Part shown: positions 46,590-57,500 of the stretch, piece by piece
Numbering within the stretch: the stretch's first letter is position 1
Layout of the letters: each line of letters starts with the position of its first letter
Assembly: GCF_032854445.1 (NCBI RefSeq)
Contig: NC_088304.1
Location: 12,473,704-12,537,703 of the forward strand
Reading direction: 5' to 3'
Length of the DNA stretch: 64,000 nucleotides
From: Liolophura sinensis
Lineage: Eukaryota; Mollusca; Polyplacophora; Chitonida; Chitonidae
The notes under the pieces: generated by a model
What the model saw: only the letters and a program-made list of their open reading frames with translations
Databases searched by the model: none
Told to the model about the DNA's origin: nothing
Position numbers and translations under genes: made by a program

Positions 46590-46736
46590 GTCTCATTGTG
46601 ACTGTGACCGAGAATTTTACGACTGCCTGAAACAGGCCCGTACGATAGACTCGGACATCATCGGTGTGGCGTACTTTGACGTCCTGAACAACTATTGTAT
46701 ATACGAAGATTATCCGGAAACCTGCAAAAAGTTCCT
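46590..46736 (+). CDS. Group III phospholipase A2, exon 3
   Basis: Acceptor AATGCTTCAG. Encodes the SHCDCDREFYDCL helix typical of group III enzymes, then a further helix with FDVLNNYC and a Cys-bearing tail. It starts by completing the Trp codon of exon 2 and ends in phase 2 before GTAAGT. The Cys pattern is intact. Confidence 0.92.
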
Positions 46737-46759
46737 GTAAGTCGATTGTCTTCAATCCA

Positions 46760-47165
46760 TCATTGTATCTAAGCTAGGTCAAAGTCTCGGCTGCGTCGGG
46801 GGTGCGAGAAGTGGATGAGTCGTTAAAAGTGTTCATTTTTTCATCCGTTGGGATACGCAAGTTTAATCCCTGCCTTGGTCAATGGTCGTGAGGCTTGGTT
46901 GACAAAATATATTGTCTTTTATGCTCGTGTTTGAGCGGTCTAACGTTCGTTGAAGACAACCTGTCTTCCAGCAAATTGATATGGTGTGCATATTTGTACG
47001 TCATATATATGTGGTAAAGTAACTCAGTAACTTGCCAAAAATCCATGGTTCACCCCGGTCCCCCGAGTTTGCTCGAGCATAAAAAATTGAAAGCCGCCTA
47101 AAAGTGAAAAATTCTTGAATATAGCGTTAAACAACAATAGCAATCAATCAATCAACCAATCAATC
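46760..47165 (+). mobile_element. SINE-like repeat family 3, PLA2 intron 3
   Basis: A possible tRNA-like start with B-box-like 'cgcaagtttaatccctgcc', a body with 'cttccagcaaattgatatgg', and a tail 'gaaaaattcttgaatatagc' + 'gttaaacaacaatag' followed by CAAT repeats. Related blocks lie at 20650-20845 and 53240-53425. Confidence 0.55.
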
Positions 47166-47190
47166 GATTATGATTGTGTCTACTGTATAG

Positions 47191-47231
47191 GGCCAAAGAC
47201 GAGACAGTTCCAATGTTACCAGAGCCGATAG
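47191..47231 (+). CDS. Phospholipase A2, small exon 4
   Basis: 41 bases between a TACTGTATAG acceptor and a GTAGTT donor. It fits the phases of exons 3 (2) and 5 (1) exactly and encodes AKDETVPMLPEPI. It has no conserved motif, so the support is splice fit only. Confidence 0.55.
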
Positions 47232-47417
47232 GTAGTTGCAAATTAATCGCCTGGAAGATAACCGAATGTGGATCCATGAAAAATAATAATTACTATGTCC
47301 TTTGATTATTCCTCATCTTAGCATTTACATGATTAGATAATCCTACGATTAAAAGAATGCTGTTTTCTTTGTTATACTCGATGTTAATCGCACCTATTGC
47401 TCTTTCTCTTACCGCAG

Positions 47418-47542
47418 GTTATTCAAGGTTAAATGCTCCAAGGTCAAAACAAAATCCAAGATCTGGAAGAAACGGAAAATCGACCTGGTGTATTTTGGAA
47501 AAGCCAGAGACTGATCTATTTCTGCGCGTGCTTCGGATTTAA
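47418..47542 (+). CDS. Phospholipase A2, last exon
   Basis: Acceptor TTACCGCAG. Encodes a basic C-terminal tail (YSRLNAPRSKQNPRSGRN) with one Cys, ending at TAA 47540-47542. Extensions after the catalytic domain are common in group III enzymes. Confidence 0.65.
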
Positions 47543-47728
47543 ATAATCGATTTAAATATTGAGCTACATCTAACATGAAGCGAAGCCTTTCCAGTCAACC
47601 GGAAGGAAGCTGTATTGTATCCAAAGCAAAGGAAAATTCCACACTAATTGCTTGAATATTGCTTAAATCTTACGTCGTAATTTTATGTACATGTCATATA
47701 TATGGTAGTATTATCCTGTTTTATGAAA

Positions 47729-47734
47729 AATAAA
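47729..47734 (+). terminator. Polyadenylation signal AATAAA
   Basis: AATAAA 187 bases after the phospholipase stop codon, in a TGTTTTAAAG context. Confidence 0.6.
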
Positions 47735-47814
47735 TTGTGTTTTAAAGCAAGATGGTACCATGTACATAAGTAAGGTTTTTTTTCTTTCACGAAAATCGAA
47801 AGCCGGACAAATGT

Positions 47815-47968
47815 CCTGGGTCCGCTTGTTCAAAAGTGTTTTAAAAGTTAAGCCAGGCTTAAACCTTAATACCAGTCTTGCCCTGATGCAAAACTAATGA
47901 ACTTCAGGTTGGACTAAAGTTAACATCGGTTTTTATTTCTAATACACTTTTGAACAACTGGACCCAGG
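47815..47968. mobile_element. MITE with terminal inverted repeats
   Basis: Left end CCTGGGTCCGCTTGTTCAAA... and inverted right end CCTGGGTCCAGTTGTTCAAA... match over about 24 bases, then loosely. It is 154 bases long and non-coding, about 80 bases downstream of the PLA2 polyadenylation signal. Confidence 0.85.
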
Positions 47969-48669
47969 GACGAGCCGAAACAAAGCAATGACCATTACAG
48001 ACTAAGTTAAAATTAGATTTCTTTATTTATCTGTTTGATTGGTTCTGAAAGCTATGCTCAAGAATTTATATGATGGATGTAAGTGTCCGAAGATGGCTAG
48101 AGCCAGCGCATTAGCCATGTGGGACAGTAAGGGCCATCAACAAGAGAGTTTCCAGCTCGAGCTTTATTATCGCTATTGGTAAAATAGGACCCATTGTATC
48201 ACGTGACCAGTCAAAAATGTAAGGCAACTAATTTGGTTCAGATGTACTGTAACATGGGCGTCTGAAAAACGTTTCACAAAAGAACAATGTAGAAAACTGA
48301 GGAGCTGAACGTCTGTGAATTTGAGAAGTGTTTAAAGAGCAGATGTGTCATTTGTGCCTCTTGAGCACGATGAGATTCGAGATCGGTAAATTAATGTCAG
48401 CAACGGTTGCCTAACATTTTTGAATAGTCACATGATACATACGGCTGTTTTTTTCTTTAACGATAAAGGTGTGCGAACTCCAAACGTAAACGGTGAACGT
48501 CAGTTCGGCACGTTGTAAAAAGGCGACATACACAATCATGTGAATACAACCCCTTCAAAACGATATTAGATGTAAACTTAGACAATAACGGAAAGAGAGC
48601 GTCTTCAACACGATATTACAAGAAAAACATACACGTTCACACGAAGAGTTCGCCTTCAGCATATTGTCA

Positions 48670-49040
48670 CAAACATAAATATAGATACCATGTTACACGT
48701 AAGCATAAACACCATGTTACAAATGCAAGTAAATATAGACAGACACCATGTCATAAGTAAGTATAGACACCATGTCAGAAGTAAATATAGACAGCAAGTT
48801 ACAAATAATTATAAAGCACACCATGTTACAAGTAAATATAAACAGACACCTTGACAGAAGGATATATAGACACCATGTTACAAGTAAATGAAGTCTCTAT
48901 GTTACAAGTAAATATAGACAGACACCATGTCACAAGTAAATATAAACACCATGTTACACGTAGATGTAAACACCAAATTACAAGTAAATATAGACACCAA
49001 ATTACAAGTAAATATAGACACCATGTTATAAGTAACTATC
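48670..49040 (+). repeat. Minisatellite, about 24-bp unit
   Basis: Around 13-15 diverged units of 'caccatgttacaagtaaata' + 'taga', the same unit as at 46340-46475. Confidence 0.85.
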
Positions 49041-50393
49041 GAATCTGTATTAGCGTCAGTCAAATAAATAAATAAATACTTGACTTATCAAATTATTATA
49101 TTTCCACTGTCTGCTCCATTTTACTTATCCATGCTGCAGGAGGATGTGATCCTGATGGAACAGCCAATTATAAGCAAAAGATTCTTCGCTGATAATAGCC
49201 TGGCTAAGAAAGAAGCATCAGGAAAAGACCTCTAAAAATCGAAGTAGGCATCACTAAATAGACCACTCAAAACTGTTCACAAAAATACATTCATTTATTT
49301 TTTTAGATTTTTCTTGAAAGAGTTAATGGTGGTTAAACATTTGAATTTTTTGGTGAACATCCGGAAAAATGGGTGATATGACGTCAGAGCTCCTAGATAC
49401 CGTCAGTATGCCTCATAAAGCCCACCATAGTATTCAAATATTTGAATATCTTTCAAATCTCTTTAAAAAATCTGAAAAAAAACAAAAAAAAAACAAATGA
49501 AAATATTTTTACGCATAATTTTCAGCTGTAATGAATAATAATGAATCTTCCTATTTTGGCTTGCTTTTACTTTAAAGAACATACAAATTAAAGAATGGAG
49601 AAATGCACCACATGCAACAACATGCAATATTTAACAAACTCTTTGTTTACTGTTTCAGCTACTGTAAATGTAGATAATATTTTAGTTATTAATTTGCCTA
49701 AAACTGTATAGATGTACATGTAGATATGTAGGCCTATAGGCCTACACTACATTCGGGCTTAGGATTTGCTTATTTCATATTAAATTAATGTGAACCGGTA
49801 GTCCTTTAAAGTGTGGGCATCAAAATGCCTATAATGTATGAAACAAAAATTTGGTAAAAAAAATAAATTTACGCCGTGCCTGAGAGAAAACGTGAAAATG
49901 AAATCTAAGTCTTGTGGAGCCTCTAGCTAAGTACAGGCCCCCTACATATATAGTGCATGGATACACATATATAGTGCTGTCGTCGGCATGCTTACAATAC
50001 ACGCGCTGTGTATAGCGCACGTGCATATAGGAATCAATGGATGACCTTACAGCCATTAAGCAGGTGAGAAAACTCAGGGAGCGAGCTGCACAACAGCTCA
50101 CTGCATATTCGTACTGAAGAGGCTTGCAAACTAGGGCATCGCGCACAGAGTATAATGTACGCCGACTGCTAGGCCTACCAATCATTGATAGAAGCCGGTG
50201 AGCAGACGCTGGCCCATGCACCAAAGCCAGAGGCCTACTTTCGATAGAAGCGAGGGATCAAGAGCTAGGACGTGGACACGCTCAGCGGGACCTCATGACT
50301 GAAAGGGGACTGCTGAAATCGTGGATGTCAACCATAGGCCTGTTCGTGAAAATCTAAAATCAGAACGAACGAGAACTGAATCTACCCAGAAGG

Positions 50394-50475
50394 ATGACGG
50401 AAGGCCTACAGAAATTTGCGGGTAAATGGAAGCTAGTCCGCAGTGAGAATTTTGAGGCCCTGTTGGATGTTATGG
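50394..50475 (+). CDS. Fatty-acid-binding protein, exon 1
   Basis: Start of a cytosolic lipid chaperone of the FABP/CRABP family, ten-stranded beta-barrels that carry fatty acids or retinoids. ATG at 50394; residues 9-23 read AGKWKLVRSENFEAL and match the family signature G-x-W-x-L...N-F-E. The exon ends in phase 1 (G) before GTGAGT, the canonical position of FABP intron 1. The assembled gene has four exons and 141 codons, slightly longer than the usual 130-135. All splice junctions are in frame and no stop interrupts it. Confidence 0.93.
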
Positions 50476-52046
50476 GTGAGTGCTGGTGGGGGTTGGAGTT
50501 AAATGTGTCAAACTGTGTGTAGGTAAGATTACTAGTGTTACTGTCATACACGTGTGATGTATAGAACTCTAGTTCTGGCTGGGTGGATTTTAATACAAGC
50601 TTACAGTCACATGTACATGAGTGCACTGTCCGTAACTCGGGGGTGACGGGCGTCCCATTCAGGAGAGTGTTAAGCCGAGGGTTGTGGGAACTAAGCCATC
50701 TTTGACAGCATATCATCATCAATATTTATTTATTTATATTTAATTGCTTTTCGACGACTGAGGCCCTGCAGTGCAAATGTTTACATTAATATTATAATAT
50801 ATATAACTACCAACTGGTGGATATCAGTTCGTACATGTAGATGTATGTAATAAATCCCAAACCCCAATAAATCTAATAAAACCCCAATTTAAACCCAATA
50901 AGGTACCAGGAACATGAAAGTACAGGGTGAGTTATGCACAAGGTTAAGCCTTAAAGCCCTAAAGTAAACAGAAATCAATAACCACTAAAGATTAGTATGC
51001 ATCTTTGACGTTATATGGTATTGATTACTCAAGCAAACACTACACTGACAATTTCATATAGGCTGCTTAATAGCACAGGTGGAGACCCTGGACCCTGGTC
51101 CTTATATAGGGCCTACAGTCTTCATGTACAGCTCTCTGCTGCAGGTTAGCTTATAGGCCTAATAATGGAAAGTCACTCAACCAGCAGATTGATATCCATA
51201 GATTTCTACATAGGTCTATACATGCATGTTTATTACTGGTATTTATAAAGACGGAACCGATAGCGACATCCTGAATAGTTGAGGGTAATATATAGGCCTA
51301 CTATTTTCACTTATATATGTGACCTTTGACGTACACGGTATTTTACATAACACATACCGTACCTAATTGTCCATAAAAATTTTTTACATACTTATAAAAT
51401 ATTTAAGACTGCATGAAAACTGATTAAATTTATAAATGTGTGGTGGATGGTGAAAAATAACGCCCGCTAATTGACGCCAATGTCAATCAGCACAATATTT
51501 CATCTTCACTCTGTAATATGCTCTTTATACGTGATTAAGCTTAGATAAGATGCATATCAATACATGCTGTATGCATGACAACATGTATCCAACGTATAGA
51601 GTGTATCTCATGCTGTCAGTTTTGTGTTATCATTGATATGTGCCGAAATTGTCTTCTCTCGCACCTATAGGTGTCCAATCTACGTGGTTGTATACGCCTG
51701 TAAATCTGTACATGTTTGAGTCTGTTTGTTTGTCTGTCCGTCTGTCGGTGTACAATGTTCATGTGCCTGAACTCAGTTCATTTTGTCCATGTAGAGGTCA
51801 GCCAAGATGTAATTGTTTATATTTATTTGCCTATTTCGTTCCACATTATATAGATAGCCCATATGTACAAGTAATTTGCATATTTCGTTCCGTATTATAT
51901 ATATCTATCAAAGTTATTTCCATTCACCTATTCTATAACTGGCCCATTTATACGACATTTCATTTGCTTATGGTATATCTACCCCCACTTTCAACAACAA
52001 TTCCAAACAGTGGATATTGAACCAATAATTTACCTATTACTGGCAG
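50476..52046 (+). other. FABP intron 1
   Basis: No transposon or exon recognised. AT-rich, with scattered TATA and GTAGG(C)CCTA-like words. Confidence 0.5.
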
Positions 52047-52219
52047 GCTTGAATTTCGTGATGAAGAAGATGTTAAAACTGATGAGCCCAAGTCAAAACA
52101 TTGTTGTGAACGAGGATGGGTCTGTGAATATCAAGCTCCATTCAGGGCCGGTAACTCAAGACATGACATTCCGGCTGGACGAGGAATTTGAATACGACCA
52201 AAGGAACATCAAGATCAAA
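52047..52219 (+). CDS. Fatty-acid-binding protein, exon 2
   Basis: 173 bases: acceptor TTACTGGCAG, phase 1 in and phase 0 out (GTAAAT). Encodes the portal helix end and strands B-D: GLNFVMKKMLKLMSPSQN, then a NEDGSVNIKL hairpin and MTFRLDEEFEYD, which corresponds to the F-K-LG-EFDE block of FABPs. Exon length and phases match vertebrate FABP exon 2. Confidence 0.93.
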
Positions 52220-52440
52220 GTAAATTTCTTTTCTTAATTTGGACGTTATACTTGTACTTGGTAGACAGAGATCATGCTGTTTTGCAAAATCTATGATTTG
52301 TATATCAGTATATGACAGAATTATATACAAAAGTTCCGTTAAACAACAATAAATAAAATAAATGAGCTCTTTACTTACACACTCCGCCATCTTGTAAGCA
52401 TATCGCACATAAATATAACATTTTTTTCTTTTTTGTTTTT

Positions 52441-52790
52441 CTCAGTTGGTTAGCGCGCTAGCGCAGCGTAATGAACTGGGAGCCCCTCATCAATGCGGGC
52501 ATGTGAGTTTAAGTCCAGCTCATGCTGGCTTCCTCTCTAGCCGTACGTGGGAAGGTCTGACAGCAACCTGCGGATGGTCGTGGGTTTCCCCCGGGCTGTG
52601 CCCGGTTTCTTCCCACCATAATGCTGACCGCTGTCGTATAAGTAAAATATTCTTGAGTACGGCGTAAAACACCAACCAAAAAAAAAAAAAAACCTTATGG
52701 GCCATTAAATGAAAGCCCCCACACCAAGTTCACTCAGTATGAGATTTAATTTCTTTGGAAGTTAACCTAAAGGATAGAACTAAATTAACA
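52441..52790 (+). mobile_element. 5'-truncated SINE family 1 plus duplicated flank, FABP intron 2
   Basis: The SINE lacks the first bases of its head (starts 'ctcagttggttagcgcgcta') and ends in poly-A. The next ~95 bases (ccttatgggccattaaatga...) are nearly the same as those after the SINE at 54897-55159, so this is a copied block rather than an independent insertion. Confidence 0.85.
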
Positions 52791-52834
52791 TCTATGAAAA
52801 CACCATATCAAATCAAAATCAAAATCTTTTTTGT

Positions 52835-53065
52835 TTTACGCAAACGGTGGACCTGGTGTTCAGTACACCTGTAATACATCTGTAATCTTGGTTCTACGCT
52901 TGGTTTGGGCATTGTGTCTGGTGTCTTCAGTGTGGCGTTCCAGTGAGACAGCACTGTAAAGATTTCCACATTAACTCCGGCCATCTACAATTAAAGAGAC
53001 ATCGTCGTGTTATGACCGATACAATGCTGAAAGCGATGTTAAACTCCATTGAAACAAACAGTCAA
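52835..53065 (+). mobile_element. SINE family 2, head lost
   Basis: Body blocks 'cgtcgtgttatgaccgatac' and 'aagcgatgttaaactcca' match the ends of the family 2 copies. It ends 50 bases before FABP exon 3. Confidence 0.5.
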
Positions 53066-53113
53066 GTAAACAAACAAATGTCATTTATTTTAAACATTTT
53101 TTTCTTATTAAAG

Positions 53114-53230
53114 GCAAAATGTCACATGGAGGGTGAGAAGCTGATAATGCATCAGTCACCGGACCCATCTTCCGGGGTTAAACCGCAAACCATGACAAGG
53201 GAGATAACCTCGGATGGAGAACTAGTTCAG
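53114..53230 (+). CDS. Fatty-acid-binding protein, exon 3
   Basis: 39 codons between TATTAAAG and GTACAA, phases 0 and 0. Encodes AKCHMEGEKLIMHQ, a loop longer than in most FABPs (SPDPSSGVKP), and TMTREITSDGELVQ, matching the T..RE..DG.L pattern. The extra loop accounts for part of the added length. Confidence 0.9.
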
Positions 53231-53685
53231 GTACAAGGATGATCGCTTGTCTTCCGCCAGTGTGATGTGTATATCTGTACGTGACATGTGAGAAAGTTCT
53301 TTACCATATAACTTTGGTTGGCGGTTTATCTCGTGGCCTCCGGTTTCTTCTATCCATAATATTGACCGCCATGTTACTAGTGAAAATGTTTTAGTATAGC
53401 CTTAAAGAACAATGAAATAATTGAGTCCGATTATGCCTAACACTTGGAGATTACACTATACTGTATTCTTTGAATTTCCACGCTTGAGGCCTGCAAGAAA
53501 GGAGAGTGTCCTATCTTGTAACATCAGCATTGTGTCCCAGTGAGACAGCACTAGGTATATATCGGCATTTAGACTGGCACACAGTCATGATTTTACCCCA
53601 TTTATTCTGCGTGCAAAACCTGTGATTTAAAACTGAGATATCCTATGTTGTTGTCTCAAGAGACATTACTTTTGATATCTTTCAG

Positions 53686-53739
53686 AGCATTCAATGTGAG
53701 GATGTCGTGGCGAAGCGTTACTTTCAGCGAGCATCCTAG
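53686..53739 (+). CDS. Fatty-acid-binding protein, exon 4 (stop)
   Basis: 17 codons plus TAG after acceptor ATATCTTTCAG. Encodes the last strand, EDVVAKRYFQRAS. The Arg aligned with the carboxylate-binding Arg126 of mammalian FABPs is kept, but the residue two further on, normally Tyr128, is Phe. No AATAAA was found within about 300 bases of the stop. Confidence 0.88.
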   Translation, partial: SIQCEDVVAKRYFQRAS

Positions 53740-54883
53740 TGAGATGACCTGGGAATAAGATTACGACCCTTTGACGAGTAACATGACGTCATTAAGTGTA
53801 ATTTACGTAGCTTTTGCGTCATATCCATACATGCACTGGTATACCAGTGTACCCGAGTCCAGCAAAACGGGCTCCTTTAAATGAACAGATCATCATCATG
53901 ATGCACGCGTTTTATAAACTGTTTATAATGTATCCTAACACTAAATCAAGTCGACGTAGTGCCTACAGCATTACATTCCACAGATAAGCGCACGTATACT
54001 TAACAGACATGTTAAGACTTTACATGCAGTTTGCAGAGAGCGGTATGACTCCCTACAACAGGGAAACAATCATTATTCGCCCTTTCATACATTTTTAATT
54101 TTTACATTTTTCATGTTCAGATAAGAATATGGGGAACATTTCTCCACACAGTTTTTTTAGTCAGATTGTCCATTGTTCTCTTATAATGCACGGACACTGC
54201 ACACGTCACTGGTTTTCTCACAGATCGTCATTACAAATGTAGAAATGAACAATAGACAACACAGGTTTGAGATTAATTATTATTTAGGCCAGATAAGAAT
54301 GTATTGTGTAAAGGATATACAAAAACGTCCCTCAACTTTCTTTTAGGGCATAAAAATGGTTTCAATCCATAGTTTGACAAGGCCATAGCCGTCAGTCCAA
54401 AAATAGCCAGCCGAGGTGACGTCAACGGGTACAGCAGTTGAAACACCTTTTGTGGGGGAAAGAGTTTGATAGGTTGGAGGTGTGTGTGGGGTGGGAGGGG
54501 GGGGGTGTGTAGGTGCACTAAGCCGGTTCCGTGTTCTCGGGAGTTTCATTATTGACGTCATTTCCGGATATTTCCGACCACTGACAGAGAAAAAAATGTA
54601 CAAAATAGAGGCGTACTTAAGAGACATAAGATACATTCTGAAATGTTTAAAATCATTTAGACACAATTATCTTCACTTCTCTTAAAACCATAATAATAAT
54701 AATAATTTATATTTCATTGCCATGTATTCTTTAAGTACTGGACTTAGCTAGCTACAAAATATAAGTTAGAGAACGCCATGTCAGTCTCGTGCACTTCTTC
54801 AGAGAAGATTCTCGTTTGAGAGAGATATGGTCTTATAAATCTCTTTATGTGAAAAATGTCACTGGATCGGGTTACGCTCATCG

Positions 54884-55171
54884 ACCTTATGGACCGGGGC
54901 ATCCGTGGATCAGTTGGTTAGCGCGCTAGCGCAGCGTATTGACCCAGGAGTCTCTCACCAATGCGGTGGCTGTGAGTTCAAGTCCAGCTCATGCTGGCAT
55001 CCTCTCCGGCCGTATGCGGGAAGGTTTGTCAGCTACCTGCGGATGGTTGTGGGTCTCCCCCGGGTTCTGCCCCGTTTCCACCCACCATAATGCTGGCCGC
55101 CGTCGTATAAGTGAAATATTCTTGAGTACGGCGTAAAACAACAATCAAAAAAAAAAAAAACCTTATGGACC
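54884..55171 (+). mobile_element. tRNA-derived SINE, family 1, with target-site duplication
   Basis: Full element from 'ggggcatccgtggatcagtt' + 'ggttagcgcgctagcgcag' to a 15-base poly-A. The 12 bases ACCTTATGGACC before it (54884-54895) recur directly after the poly-A (55160-55171), showing LINE-type target-primed insertion. Confidence 0.95.
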
Positions 55172-55257
55172 ATTAATTGAAAGCCCCCACACCAAGTTCA
55201 CTCAGTCTGAGATTTAATTTCTTTGGAAGTTAACCTAAAGGATAGAACTAAATTAAC
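55172..55257 (+). repeat. Flank copied at 52703-52790
   Basis: About 85 bases downstream of the SINE (attgaaagcccccacaccaa through gatagaactaaattaact) recur at 52703-52790 with few changes. Confidence 0.9.
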
Positions 55258-55949
55258 TATATGAAGGAGCCGCGAACCTTTAACCAAAGTATACACATCA
55301 TCTGAAAGGCCATTTCGTGTACATTCCAGAAAAGCTTTACATCAGGTTTTTTTACATGGAGATGTTAAAGTTCTAACTTTCATGTATACGGATGCTTTGA
55401 TATTTAACTGGAGCGAAGAGCTAAATATTCATCAAAGCGACAATGTGATAGTGTATGTAATGTGTTAATTTCCCTGCATTTTGTCCGTCCAGTGTATTTT
55501 GTATGATGAGCGTAAATATATCTTCATATATTACAAATACACATTGATATGTTTCATTATTTTTAGTCTTAATTCATTGGTTGATAAATTGATTGTTGGT
55601 TAATGTGTATTTTCTTTGCTTATTTTCTTTGATGTTTATGCTCAACAAGCCTCTATCCAAGTGTTTGTATGTTCCTCACGAAATCCGTTGGTTTCCTTCA
55701 CCCCTCTAATTCCCCCCCCCCCCCCACACACACACACTTCCCTCAAGAAACTGATCACAGTTGTGTCAAGTGAAAGCTCAACATAATACGAGAGCTTAAA
55801 ACCTATGGCATCTCAGCCTAACCGTTGTGTCGTTAAAAAAAGTTGATGCCCGTTGTGTTCAAAGCGTTACTCTTGTGGCCATTGGCGACTGTGTTAAGTC
55901 GCGTCTAAATCACCTTGAGGCCCTTCTGCCGTTTGCAGATGGCTTATTT

Positions 55950-56515
55950 TACACCAACGTGGTTATGCTCTGCGCGGTATAGATGACTTACTTTAGACAA
56001 CACGGTATACACCTTGAGGTCCCTTTATGGGATGTAGATGAATTACTTTAGACAACACGGTATATACCTTGAGGTCCCTTTACGGGATGTGGATGAATTA
56101 CTTTAGACAACACGGTATACACCTTGAGGCCCCTTTACGGGATGTGGATGACTTACTTTAGACAACACGGTATACACCTTGAGGCCCCTTTACGAAATGT
56201 AGATGACTTACTTTACACAACATGGTACCCACCCTGAGGTCACTTTACGGGATGTAGATGACTTACTTTGCACAACATAGTATGCATTTTGAGGTCCCTT
56301 TACGGGATGTGGATGACTTACTTCAGACAACACGGTATACACCTTGAGGTCCCTTTACGGGGTGTAGATGACGTACTTTAGACAACACGGTATACACCCT
56401 GAGGTCCCTTTACGGGATTTAGATGACTTACTTTGCACAACATGGTATGCATTTTGAGGTCCCTTTACAGGATGTTGGGGGCTTACCTTACACAACATTG
56501 TATGAACCTTGGGCC
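55950..56515 (+). repeat. Tandem array, about 57-bp unit, 10 copies
   Basis: Units 'gatgacttactttagacaac' + 'acggtatacaccttgaggtc' + 'cctttacgggatgtg'. Inner units are more alike than the outer ones. Confidence 0.92.
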
Positions 56516-56879
56516 GTACAACGGGTTACAATCCATGAACTACATGTAGTTTGCAGAATGTACACTTCCAGTGAGCTTAGAAAATGTTTTATATTGAATA
56601 AAATATATTGATTACTAAAAATATGCGTAAACCAAGATGATAATTGATAAAACCTAGATTATGCCAGACTTTGAAATCAGGGTGTCGCACATGCACATTT
56701 TTCCTTAACTTCAGTCTATCTTACTCGTTACTTTCATGAACGTATTGTGTCTGAAAGGCAATAAGAAACTCGTTCTCCCCGAGGATAAACAGTCTTTAAC
56801 CTGATATCAAACAATGCACGAACCAATGTTGGTTTATGTAATCATATCTTTGTTTGTAAGCACAGAGTAATAAACGAAT

Positions 56880-57110
56880 TACAGCCTACAGAGTGAAACC
56901 AGCACAGCGACCACAGTGTGATAATTGGCAAACGGTCACACGAAGTGTCTCCTGTCAATTTACCTCAGTGAGCGTTTTATTCTAACTGTTCATTCAAATG
57001 AGTAAACAGTAGCAAATTACATGCCCTCTATAGAGCCTTGGCTGAGCAGAATTGGGTAAAGCAATGCAATGATGTTAATGGCAATTTATTAGGCATCTCT
57101 GATTTAGAAT
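56880..57110 (-). repeat. Dispersed repeat R1, reverse copy
   Basis: Reverse-strand R1 blocks: cacagtgtgataattggcaa, cacacgaagtg, tcaatttacctcagt, tgttcattcaaatg, and the 'gccttggct' block. It lies 400 bases upstream of the GGCT-like start. Confidence 0.6.
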
Positions 57111-57500
57111 TACCCAAAGCCGATGGTTGGTAACCAATATTTTTAGCTGGCGTATTTCATCGGCTACACCTGTTTTAAAACAACTTCAAGCGCACATATC
57201 TGAGAAGCCCTCGCGTCCTTCTGCAGAGGATCTGGCACTGTAAGCAGAATTTTCAATCTAGTTGCAATAAGGAATCTATTACAGTGCTACGTCACAGAGA
57301 CAGTAGGGGTCTCTCATAACGAAAACCCCAGACTACCCAGCCAGTATGACTAGCATATAACTTATACTTTTGCTGAAAATACCAGTATGGCAAAAGCCTT
57401 ACAGGGGTGATAAAGTTATAAATACATGGCCAGCAGAGACTAAAATATCTCGAGGAGGTCATGTGAAGGTTATTATTACAACGTTCATACATGCAGCAAA

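Larger units (their letters stand above)
47543..50393. other. Intergenic between PLA2 and FABP genes
   Basis: Contains a MITE (47815-47968), a decayed reverse SINE (about 48015-48210) and a 24-bp minisatellite (48670-49040). No gene was recognised from 49041 to 50393; the 131-residue reverse frame at 49829-50224 has no recognisable domain. Confidence 0.5.
53740..57500. other. Intergenic between FABP and the GGCT-like gene
   Basis: Holds a G-rich tract (about 54480-54512), a SINE with target duplication (54884-55171), a C/CA run (55708-55738), a 57-bp tandem array (55950-56515) and an R1 copy (56880-57110). The other stretches show nothing recognisable. Confidence 0.5.

Noticed and set aside
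50038..50071. Short exon-like MDDLTAIKQ followed by GTGAGA
   Set aside because: A good donor but nine codons only, no matching downstream phase partner, and FABP exon 1 already has its own start.
49829..50224. 131-codon reverse frame upstream of FABP
   Set aside because: Composition looks random, no family match by eye, and it lies opposite the FABP upstream region.
55950..56515. CRISPR-like array
   Set aside because: Repeats are contiguous with no unique spacers, in an intron-bearing animal genome; it is a minisatellite.
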